In this document: positions 1 through 7,678 of the stretch, piece by piece | Position numbering within the stretch: the first letter of the stretch is position 1 | Layout: the number at the start of each line of letters is the position of its first letter | Source of the DNA: G963677915 sp963677915 | Lineage (GTDB): Bacteria; Bacillota; Clostridia; Lachnospirales; Vallitaleaceae | Length of the DNA: 26,251 bases | Reading direction: 5' to 3' | NCBI GenBank assembly: GCA_963677915.2 | Contig: CAXXGE010000053.1 | Span: forward strand, 1-26,251 | The notes under the pieces: generated by a model | The model's database searches: none | Seen by the model: only the letters and a program-made list of their open reading frames with translations | What the model was told of the DNA's origin: nothing | Translations under genes and position numbers: made by a program

Positions 1-992
1 ACCTGGTGCCTTTCTTTGATCTCCTCGTAAGTATCCGCAACCGGATGCCCCGCTCCGGAAACACATCCGCCGGGACAAGACATGACTTCGATCAGATCGA
101 ATTCCGACTTGCCACTTTTCAAAAGCTCATCAATGATCGGCTGCACATTCTTGAGTCCGTTTACGACAGCAAATCTGACACTGCGGCCGTTCACTTCAAC
201 AGTAGCCGTCTTAAGGCCTTCCGTCCCGCGCACAACATCATACTCGATGACACCTGTGCTGTTCTCTTTTTCACAGGCCATCCTCAGTGTAGCCTCCGCT
301 ACCCCGCCTGTCATACCGAACAGAATTCCGGCACCCGATACGTTCTTATAGGGTGAATTGAAAGTCGTGAGTGGCGTGTTTTCGATACTCAGCCCGATTG
401 CGTCAGCCATTTCAATAAGCTCTGTCGTCGTCAATACAGCATCCACATCCGCAATGCCGTCAATGATGAATTCTTCTCTTTGCGCCTCACCTTTCTTAGC
501 CAGACAAGGCACGACAGAGACAACGTACAGGTCCTCCTTCTTCGTACCGTCATCCATCCAACCCGGCAGATGTTCCTTCACAAGCGCTCCCATCATTTGC
601 TGGGGTGACTTGCAGCTTGACAGATAGGGCATGATTTCCGGATTGTTTTTCTCTACATGGTTGACCCAACCGGGACAGCAAGAAGTGAAATGCGGAAGAT
701 GTCCCTTCTCGAATCGTTTCAGGAATTCATTCGTCTCTTCTATGATTGTCAGATCGGCTGCAAACGAAAAATCATACACCTTGTCGAATCCTATCTTTTT
801 CAGCAGTCCTGCAATGAACGGTGTTGCCTTTTCCGCCGGCAGATTGTAATGCTTTGCTATTGTGCTTCTTACAGCCGGGGCTACAAAGGCGACGGTCTTT
901 TTATTGTTTTTACTCAACACCTTTTGTACTGCGGAAGTCGAGCGCTTGAATTCCAGCGCACCGCAAGGACACGCCGCAACGCATTGCCCACA
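1..992 (-). pseudogene. [FeFe]-hydrogenase H-cluster domain, out-of-frame 3' part of the fusion gene, cut by window edge
   Basis: Read on the minus strand from about 992 down to 1, this frame is open without a stop and encodes the catalytic half of an [FeFe]-hydrogenase. It begins with the second ferredoxin cluster (C-x2-C-x2-C-x3-CPCGALEF), then shows the three H-cluster signatures: TSCCPGW (L1), VPCLAKKGE (L2, normally MPCxxKxxE) and VMSCPGGCVSGAGHP (L3, normally GGGxP). The SSCKSPQQMMGA segment typical of active group A enzymes is present. All four expected H-cluster cysteines and the proton-relay cysteine of TSCC are therefore present. It has no start codon of its own. It is the continuation of the upstream gene, from which it is separated by a single missing base near 992-993 (CAAG where CAAAG would restore frame). 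Identification is firm; whether the frameshift is real is not. Confidence 0.85.
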
Positions 993-2989
993 AGAACGCA
1001 GCTCGTTTCTTCCAGGCTGGCCCCGTCAACCGTTCCGACACTGAGTTTTCCCTGTTTCAGATAGAAATCCAGGCATCCGACACCTTGTACATCCCTGCAG
1101 ATAGATATGCATTTACCGCAGGATATGCATTTGTTTGTATCCCTTTTAATCAAAGGATGGTCTTCCATGACGGGATACTGCGGTTGCTTAATGCTGAATT
1201 TGCTTCCATCCACCTCGAAACGCGTCGCCTCATTCCGCAACGAACAGCCGCTTCGTTTGCTGCATCCACATGACAGACAGCGTTCTGCCTCATCCTGTGC
1301 CTTCTCAAACGGAAGCGCGAACTCAACTTCACCAAAGGGCTTGTCCATGTCAACGACAAAATTCTCGAATCCGATCTTACGTTCCATTTTCGGTTCATCA
1401 AGAAACTCATATCTGGGCAAATCCTCCAGCCTTCCTCTGCTGCTTGAAAATGGCTCGGTTTTTCGTTTGATGTAGCCTTTGACAAGATAGTCATTCATCA
1501 AGACTGCCGCCTGTCGTCCTGCAGCAATCGCTTGAATCACAGTCGCCGGTCCCGTCACACAGTCGCCACCTGAGAACACCTTCTCAACGGATGTCAACAT
1601 TGTCATGCTGTCGATTTCAACATCGCCCCACTTGTTCAGCTTCACAGGACGGTCGTTCCAGAGGAAACTCATATCCGTTTTCTGCCCTACCGCCATGATG
1701 ACATCCGTCGCATCTATGATATGCTCCGTGTCCTGCTTTTGAACGGCTCTCCTTCTTCCGGAGAGATCAGGAGCACCCAGCTCCATCTCGATACATTTGA
1801 TACCGCAAACCTGTCCTTTCCCATCACCTTCAATGCCTACAGGCGCTGTCAGGAACTTGATTTCTACGCCTTCCTTCATGGCGGCTTTGATTTCAACGTC
1901 TTCCGCTGGCATCTCTTCAAGACTTCTCCGATAGACAATCGTCACTTTTTCGGCACCCAATCGCAGCGCAGTCCTTGCGCAGTCGATTGCTGTATTTCCG
2001 CCTCCAATGACAATCACCCGGTTGCCGACTTTGACTTCTTTTCCTTTAGCAATCCTTTCAAGAAACTCTATCCCCTTTGAAACACCGATAAGTCCTTCGC
2101 CATCAATGCCCAGGGATGTCGCCTGCCATGAACCTACCGAGAGAAAGACTGCATCGAACGCTTCCTTAAGCTCTGCAAGGGATAAATCTAGCCCCATTTT
2201 CATTTTAGTCCTGAGTTTGACACCTATGGATTCTATATCCATAATTTCCGCATCAAGGACATCCTGCGGCAGGCGGTAATCAGGAATGCCATAGCGCATC
2301 ATGCCACCCATCTTCGACTGCTTGTCGAACACAGTTACATCATGACCGAATAGCCTGGCATAGTAGGCAGCAGACAAACCCGCCGGCCCGCCTCCCACAA
2401 TTGCAACTCTTTTACCGCTTTCAGATGCAACCACTGCATCAGCCTTTATCCCTAGCTTATAGGCTGCGTCTGCAACACTGCGTTTCACTCCGTTGATATT
2501 TATTGGCTCATCGACCAGGTTTCTTCTGCATTCAGCTTCGCAAGGGTGAGGACAGACCCTTCCGCAAACGGAAGGGAAGGGATTTTTCTCTTTGATTGTT
2601 TTAAGCGCCGCCTTGATATTGCCGCTTGCCGCTTGTTTTAAATACAGCTGGATATCAATGCCTGCAGGACATGTCGCCTCGCAGGGTGCTATGCAGTCTG
2701 CATTGTGGTCCTCAAGTAGCTGTTCCATTCTTATTTTCCGGTATTTATCCAGTTCATTGCTCTCAGTCGTAATCACCATGCCATCTTCAATGACCGTAGA
2801 ACACGACCTGATGATTCTGTCGGCATTTTCAAGCTTGACAACACAAAGACCACACGACTTGTTCGCTGCATGGAATCTGGGATCATGGCATAGGTGCGGG
2901 ATATCGAATCCTTCTCTAAGCAATGCCTCCAGCATCTTCGTCCCTTTGGGTGCTGAGTGTTCAACATTATCAACGGTGTACTTTATCAT
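914..2989 (-). CDS. 2Fe2S-GltD-ferredoxin N-terminal part of an NAD(P)H-linked [FeFe]-hydrogenase fusion (frameshifted)
   Basis: Multi-domain electron-transfer protein. Residues 1-75 form a NuoG/HydA-type [2Fe-2S] domain (C34, C46, C49, C63). Residues 90-170 carry the cysteine-rich GltD-type 4Fe-4S region (PCEATCPAG, CGRVCPHPCEAEC). Residues 193-500 are a GltD-like flavoprotein with an FAD motif (VAIVGGGPAGLSAA), an NAD(P)H motif (VIVIGGGNTAID) followed by YRRS, which in GltD suggests NADPH, and GGDCVTGPATVIQAI. A further cluster (CLSCGCSKRSGC) and a ferredoxin motif (CISCGKCISIC) follow. From about residue 665 the listed C-terminus is nonsense caused by a one-base deletion; the true continuation is the H-cluster domain in the next frame. 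Start ATG has GGAGAGG upstream. It lies 230 bp after the RACo-like gene. A likely role is coupling NADPH, ferredoxin and H2; delivering electrons to RACo is inference. Confidence 0.88.
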   Translation of the reverse strand: MIKYTVDNVEHSAPKGTKMLEALLREGFDIPHLCHDPRFHAANKSCGLCVVKLENADRIIRSCSTVIEDGMVITTESNELDKYRKIRMEQLLEDHNADCIAPCEATCPAGIDIQLYLKQAASGNIKAALKTIKEKNPFPSVCGRVCPHPCEAECRRNLVDEPININGVKRSVADAAYKLGIKADAVVASESGKRVAIVGGGPAGLSAAYYARLFGHDVTVFDKQSKMGGMMRYGIPDYRLPQDVLDAEIMDIESIGVKLRTKMKMGLDLSLAELKEAFDAVFLSVGSWQATSLGIDGEGLIGVSKGIEFLERIAKGKEVKVGNRVIVIGGGNTAIDCARTALRLGAEKVTIVYRRSLEEMPAEDVEIKAAMKEGVEIKFLTAPVGIEGDGKGQVCGIKCIEMELGAPDLSGRRRAVQKQDTEHIIDATDVIMAVGQKTDMSFLWNDRPVKLNKWGDVEIDSMTMLTSVEKVFSGGDCVTGPATVIQAIAAGRQAAVLMNDYLVKGYIKRKTEPFSSSRGRLEDLPRYEFLDEPKMERKIGFENFVVDMDKPFGEVEFALPFEKAQDEAERCLSCGCSKRSGCSLRNEATRFEVDGSKFSIKQPQYPVMEDHPLIKRDTNKCISCGKCISICRDVQGVGCLDFYLKQGKLSVGTVDGASLEETSCVLVGNALRRVLAVRWNSSARLPQYKRC

Positions 2990-3219
2990 TTTATATTCCT
3001 CTCCATGTTATTTTTTAGGAGACATTACGCAGCATCCCCTTTTTACGCCCAACTAGTTTCGAATTCCATCGCAATGCACTCACAGTGCTCCCATAGTTAT
3101 ATTTTGATTTCATTATCGAAGGCTTCTGCGAAAACCTGCGTTCTTCATCAGAAGGTTCCCGACACGTTTCATGCGCCAGTTGCTCTATTGAAGCTACTCC
3201 TATCAGAAACATTGACTAC

Positions 3220-5280
3220 TTAAGAAAAAAGCAGCTCATCAACGAAACGATCATTAAACCTGCTATACATTGACAACTCAAGGTACTCGCAACCCGAAGC
3301 CAAAATGTCGATTTCCTTTTCTCCATTTTCTTCAAACAGGAATCTGACTGTCCCTGCCAGGGAGCTGTTCCCAAGCACAAACACTTTACTCCCTGCTCCA
3401 TCGGGCAACAGCCCGATTTTTACCGCATGCTCTACATTCATATGACTTCCAAAACCTCCAGCAAGAAAAATCCGATCTACCTCGTCCAATGTAATGTCAC
3501 CTTCTTCGAGCAGGCATTTGATGCCAGCTGCTATGGCAGCTTTGGCCAACTGCAGCTTCCTTACATCCTCTGAAGCAAACTCAAAGTCCGTACCATCAAG
3601 AGAAACTATGACACTATCACCGCATTCCATACGCCCGGTCTCGTCCACCCAGCCTTCCTGCAGGCAGATGTGCATCAGATCAATAAGTGCTGAACCGTTG
3701 AAGCCCTTTGGATGAATATTGGCGATTGTTTTGAAGAGCCATTGCCCTTCAAAGTAATCCAACTCACAGACTGCGCCGTCTATACTCCCCGTACCGCAGC
3801 TTATATTCGCTCCTTCAAAAGCAGGGCCGGCGGCTGTCGATGCAGTGATTACCCTACCATTGGCACTAAGAGCAATCTCACCGTTTGTTCCTATATCAAT
3901 GAACAGCGTATTCCCTTGGACTTTCCTGATGTCTGATGCATAGAAACCAGCAACAATATCAGCCCCCACATAAGCCGAGATGACTGGCAGCAGGGTTACT
4001 TTGATGTCCCCTTCAAAGCCCAGTATAGAACCGTTAGTCATTTTTCTATCAGGGTTTTCAACTGTAAAGGGGCTCACAGATAATCCATAAGGATCCTTGC
4101 CTTCCAGAAAGTACATCATTACCGTGTTTCCCGCTATCGCAATATCGGATATATCCGTTTCTTTCTTGCCCTGTCTAACCAGAATCCTCAGAACAACTTC
4201 TCTTATTTTGTCTCTAAGAATTCTGCTCAGGATTTTGCCACCATTTTCCCTTTCATGCTGAATCCGACTTATCACATCAGCACCGTACGGTCTCTGAGGA
4301 TTATAGAACCGCTCTTCATCAATCAGTACATGCTTGTCCATATCTAGACACTGAACGACCATTGTTGTTGTACCAACATCCACCGCAAATGCTATTTTAC
4401 CTTTTGCGGCTGCTTTATGTTCAATAACAGGTTCCATATGGTAATCCGCCATTACATGTCCCTGTTCCGCATTCTGAAGACGGATTGTCATTGCTTCTTC
4501 GATTTCGGTTTTGCATGCATAAATCCAAACCGGTCCATCTTTCGTTTCCTTTTCAACCTTGCATTTGTTGCAAAGCCGCTTGCCTCCACAAGGGGCTTCA
4601 ATTGTATAACCAAAGCGCCTTAATGCATCAAGCAGGTTCGCTCCCGTTCCCACCAGGTGGGTTCTTTCCTCCATTCTTTCAATGACGGTCAGAACCACCT
4701 TCCTGTATCGGCACAGGTGGTCGTTACATCTTTCGCAAACATGCCCTTCAATGCACTTCGACTTCTCCCTGGTAAGCTCATAGTAACAGGACGATGACTT
4801 GACAGGTTCCATCATATACCCTTCAGACAGGCGGACTGGTATATCATACTTTTTCCTAACAGCATCCAGTACATCGACCACCTCTTCAATGGGTACTTTT
4901 GAACTGCCAGGCTCTAATTTCTTAATCATATAAAGCCCTTCCTTCTCAAGGACTACTCCTGCTTCCTTTTCAAACTTCTCCGTTGCGTCGAACAGCAAGT
5001 AGTCGGCGATGGTATTCAGCATCATCCCTTCCAAGTATTCGCCAGTACGGAACAGCCGATCCGCTTCCTGTTCTAGAACAGGATCCAGTATCACGAGACA
5101 GTCGGCACGTTCTTCCCCATTTAACACAAGCCAGCCTGTAGCTTTGAAACTTTCATTATGTGATTCGAGCAAATGCTGACAAGTCTGAACATACTCATTA
5201 TAGTTCGGACTCGTTTTCTGGCATTCCATTGTCAGGAGCACGTCTTCAATATTCACTTCCAGTAGTATCTCCTTCTTCAT
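3220..5280 (-). CDS. RACo-type ASKHA ATPase with [2Fe-2S] domain, reductive activator of corrinoid proteins
   Basis: This family rescues corrinoid proteins whose cobalt has been oxidised to Co(II), using ATP and a low-potential electron to regenerate Co(I). Residues 1-200 resemble the small MetH-activation-like domain often placed in front of such activators and end in a cysteine cluster (HVCERCNDHLC). A plant-type [2Fe-2S] domain follows (APCGGKRLCNKC and a later YACKT). The C-terminal 390 residues form the ASKHA/DUF4445 fold, with phosphate motifs VDVGTTTMVVQ and IDIGTNGEIA, the IAGNTVMMYF stretch, AGPAFEGANISCG and the final FLAGGFGSHMN. Length 686 aa suits RACo with the extra N-domain. 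The start has AAGGAGG 6 bases upstream and lies 12 bp after the methyltransferase stop, so the two are surely co-transcribed. The partner is most probably the corrinoid protein two genes upstream. Confidence 0.88.
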   Translation of the reverse strand: MKKEILLEVNIEDVLLTMECQKTSPNYNEYVQTCQHLLESHNESFKATGWLVLNGEERADCLVILDPVLEQEADRLFRTGEYLEGMMLNTIADYLLFDATEKFEKEAGVVLEKEGLYMIKKLEPGSSKVPIEEVVDVLDAVRKKYDIPVRLSEGYMMEPVKSSSCYYELTREKSKCIEGHVCERCNDHLCRYRKVVLTVIERMEERTHLVGTGANLLDALRRFGYTIEAPCGGKRLCNKCKVEKETKDGPVWIYACKTEIEEAMTIRLQNAEQGHVMADYHMEPVIEHKAAAKGKIAFAVDVGTTTMVVQCLDMDKHVLIDEERFYNPQRPYGADVISRIQHERENGGKILSRILRDKIREVVLRILVRQGKKETDISDIAIAGNTVMMYFLEGKDPYGLSVSPFTVENPDRKMTNGSILGFEGDIKVTLLPVISAYVGADIVAGFYASDIRKVQGNTLFIDIGTNGEIALSANGRVITASTAAGPAFEGANISCGTGSIDGAVCELDYFEGQWLFKTIANIHPKGFNGSALIDLMHICLQEGWVDETGRMECGDSVIVSLDGTDFEFASEDVRKLQLAKAAIAAGIKCLLEEGDITLDEVDRIFLAGGFGSHMNVEHAVKIGLLPDGAGSKVFVLGNSSLAGTVRFLFEENGEKEIDILASGCEYLELSMYSRFNDRFVDELLFS

Positions 5281-5292
5281 GGAATCCTCCTT

Positions 5293-6645
5293 TTACATCT
5301 TGCTCTCTATCTTTGCAAACAACTCTTCTCTACTCGGGATGATTGATGACCATTGCAACTCACCGTTAATATACAGCGACGGCAGATTCGTCACACCCAT
5401 CTTTTTACACCGTGCGATGTTCTCAAGTTTTGTGTATTTGTATTCTACGACATCGATAGCGTCTCCAAAGTGATCCTTCGCCTTAACCGCTGCATCCCAC
5501 ATATAAGTACACGCCGCACATGTTGCCGAGTCTAGGGTGAACACCTCCACGAATGGCTTCTCAAGCGAACTGTAGTCAGGAATATCCACATTGATGTCAA
5601 GCTCCGGACTCTCGTAATTCCTTACCATCTCACGTACATTTTCTGTATCCCTTACCGCTTGGGACACACCAATTGCGTTCTCCTTGGGAACGTCATATGG
5701 CATATCGCAGCCCGGTGCCACAATCAGCCTGTCGTGACCGATATTATCAAGGAGATTCACCACGTATTTCATGTTCTCCTGCTGTGTGCCATGGAGCATG
5801 AGTGTCGTTAGCGGGATGTTGCCGCCGATGGTGATGCCGTACCTGTCAGTAATCTCTTTTGCCTTGATGATGTCAACGTTCTCGTCAATCGATACGCTGT
5901 CCGGCTTCGTCTTGCACATGACCTCCATCTGTTTTGTCGCGTTGCCACAAACGAAGAAGGAAGAGACGGCGTCTTTCTGCCTTACATGCTCAAAGATTGT
6001 CTCAAAGCCTTCGTGGCACATGCTCTCGAAGTGGTCTGGTGATATCTGCGACACCAATGGATCGACTACTGCGATGACATCCATGCCCGCTTCAATGTAA
6101 TAGTCCGCCATCTTAAGAGCCGCTTCCGTCGTGAAGTCCATCAGCTCTTTTACATAGTTCTCGTCCAAGATCATGTCCATGAATATCTCGTTGCCCCTAA
6201 GGTGCGATGCCAGTGTAAACGGACCACAAATCAAACCGTAAAGTGCCGTATCATCTCCTACCTTTTCCTTCATCCTCTTCATTGCCTCAAGAATCATCGG
6301 GATTCTGCCCTGATTCTTTTCCGGCAACTTGCAGCGACATGGAATTTCACGGTTCTCCTGCAACGGATGGGTCTTCACCGACGGCGGCGCATCGTCCGCC
6401 CATACCAGATCGCACCCAAGAATCTCAGCCTCCACCTGGAGATCGAAGATCACCGGCATGCCATCTGGCGCATAGAGGTCGTGGGCTTCCATCAGCGAAT
6501 CCACCAGCTTGTTTGCATCGGTTAGCACTTCCGTTGCCGTATAGCCTTTAAGGGAGCCTGCATGAACACCTGTAAACGGCAGCCATGCCACTCTGTCTAC
6601 CTCTTCGCCCTTTATCGTCTTTAGGATTCTCTCTTTTCCTGTCAT
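5293..6645 (-). CDS. UroD-family (MtbA/MtaA-like) corrinoid methyltransferase fused to a thioredoxin-like domain
   Basis: Residues 1-350 are a UroD-fold protein of the MtaA/MtbA/CmuA type, which in known members moves methyl groups between a corrinoid protein and a thiol or other acceptor using a zinc site made of HxC plus a distal Cys. Here the site reads F231-V-C233 (SFFVCGN) with C313 (APGCDMP) at the expected distance, so the usual histidine ligand is replaced by phenylalanine. Residues 366-450 are a separate thioredoxin-like domain with a CAAC motif (C376, C379) and a TNLPSLY segment where the cis-proline would be. That fusion is unusual for this family. ATG is preceded by AAGGAG. It is followed closely by the RACo-like gene and preceded by the corrinoid protein gene. 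The substrate cannot be read from sequence; some UroD-like proteins have no known reaction. Confidence 0.82.
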   Translation of the reverse strand: MTGKERILKTIKGEEVDRVAWLPFTGVHAGSLKGYTATEVLTDANKLVDSLMEAHDLYAPDGMPVIFDLQVEAEILGCDLVWADDAPPSVKTHPLQENREIPCRCKLPEKNQGRIPMILEAMKRMKEKVGDDTALYGLICGPFTLASHLRGNEIFMDMILDENYVKELMDFTTEAALKMADYYIEAGMDVIAVVDPLVSQISPDHFESMCHEGFETIFEHVRQKDAVSSFFVCGNATKQMEVMCKTKPDSVSIDENVDIIKAKEITDRYGITIGGNIPLTTLMLHGTQQENMKYVVNLLDNIGHDRLIVAPGCDMPYDVPKENAIGVSQAVRDTENVREMVRNYESPELDINVDIPDYSSLEKPFVEVFTLDSATCAACTYMWDAAVKAKDHFGDAIDVVEYKYTKLENIARCKKMGVTNLPSLYINGELQWSSIIPSREELFAKIESKM

Positions 6646-6713
6646 AACTTTCTCCTTTTAATTTCATGATTAGCCAATGTCCTATACTAAAATACAGCTC
6701 CTTAAAAGGGAGT

Positions 6714-6758
6714 CATGCCGCCACGCAAAAAGTTTGGCTCTAAATTGCGGGCGGCATG
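6714..6758 (-). other. Intercistronic RNA hairpin between corrinoid-protein and methyltransferase genes
   Basis: Arms CATGCCGCC-A-CGCAA and TTGCG-GGCGGCATG pair over 14 bp with one bulged A and a 16-base loop. It lies in the 205-bp gap after the corrinoid gene. No T-run follows on the minus strand, so it does not look like a simple intrinsic terminator. An mRNA-stabilising or partial read-through element that raises the corrinoid protein over the enzymes is the simplest reading. Confidence 0.6.
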
Positions 6759-6850
6759 TTATATGGGGTGTTTTGAATCATTGGATGGTTTTTCAATTGG
6801 AAACGGCTCAATTCTGCATATACTCGAATTCACAAGCCCTCAATTTCAAT

Positions 6851-7483
6851 TTATCCTATGAGTATTTTTGCTTCAGTTGCAGCAGTGGCTGCGTCAGCCG
6901 TGTATTTGTCGGCTCCAATGCTCGCCGCGAACTCTTCAGTAATCGGCGCCCCGCCTACCATAATCTTGACTTTGTCGCGAAGCCCCTTTTCTGTGATAGC
7001 TTCGATGACCGACTTCATATTCGACATGGTCGTCGTTAAAAGCGCCGACATACATACAATGTCCGGATTCGATTCCTCGATTGCCGCAATGAACTTATCA
7101 GAGTCAACATCAACACCCAAATCGATGACTTCGAAACCGTTGCCAACCATCATCATGCTTACCAGATTCTTACCGATGTCGTGAAGGTCTCCTTTCACAG
7201 TGCCAATAAGCACCTTCCCGGCTGCTTTGACTTCTTGAGCAACCATCAAAGGTTTGATAATCTCAAGCCCGCCATTCATGGCTCTAGCAGCTATCAGAAC
7301 CTCAGGCACGAATACCTCGTTGTTTTTAAACTTCTCTCCAATAATGCCCATCCCTGTCAACATGGCATCAAGGACTTCCTTCGCACCGTATCCTTCGTCC
7401 ACGGCTTTTTGTGTATATTTCACAACATCAGGTTGGTTGCCTTTCTGCAGACTTTCGGAAATGTTTTCAAATAATTCTATCAT
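6851..7483 (-). CDS. Methyltransferase cognate corrinoid protein (MtbC/MtaC/MttC-like)
   Basis: Methyl-carrier protein of one-carbon metabolism. It accepts a methyl group on cobalt from a substrate-specific methyltransferase and passes it to a second enzyme. Residues 1-85 are the helical cap domain (B12-binding 2). Residues 90-210 are the Rossmann-like cobalamin domain with the base-off/His-on signature GDLHDIGKN (D99-x-H101-xx-G104), the GFEVIDLGVDV strand and a final VGGAPIT loop. Length 210 aa is normal. The ATG is preceded by GAAGGAAGG. It is the first gene of a group continuing with the methyltransferase, RACo-like activator and hydrogenase fusion. No substrate-specific MtbB, MttB or MtaB gene is visible in the window, so the methyl donor is unknown. 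A short AT hairpin (7612-7630) lies in its upstream region; no clear promoter could be assigned. Confidence 0.93.
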   Translation of the reverse strand: MIELFENISESLQKGNQPDVVKYTQKAVDEGYGAKEVLDAMLTGMGIIGEKFKNNEVFVPEVLIAARAMNGGLEIIKPLMVAQEVKAAGKVLIGTVKGDLHDIGKNLVSMMMVGNGFEVIDLGVDVDSDKFIAAIEESNPDIVCMSALLTTTMSNMKSVIEAITEKGLRDKVKIMVGGAPITEEFAASIGADKYTADAATAATEAKILIG

Positions 7484-7678
7484 TGCTATTCATCCTTCCT
7501 TCTGGTTTGATATTGGCTGTCTCAAACACTTTCGCCGTCACCAAGCTTATAAACCGCTTTTCAGTAATAAGCCTTAAAATTACCACTTGCTTCTATTTAT
7601 ATAATTTATATAATATTCAGAAAGAATATTGCATTTTCCATATCTCTATCCCGAATAGTTGCTTATCTTTGCGATATA

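Noticed and set aside
2592..3056. Plus-strand ORFs opposite the hydrogenase, RACo and methyltransferase genes
   Set aside because: They mirror the codon pattern of strong minus-strand genes, have no ribosome sites and no domain signatures.
3015..3212. 65-codon minus-strand ORF in the gap between the RACo-like and hydrogenase genes
   Set aside because: No ribosome site before its ATG, no recognisable domain, and a composition unlike the neighbours. It could hide an RNA element but no known riboswitch was recognised.
7612..7630. AATATTC-AGAAA-GAATATT hairpin upstream of the corrinoid gene as terminator
   Set aside because: Seven AT-rich pairs without a T-run are too weak; such repeats arise easily in AT-rich spacers.
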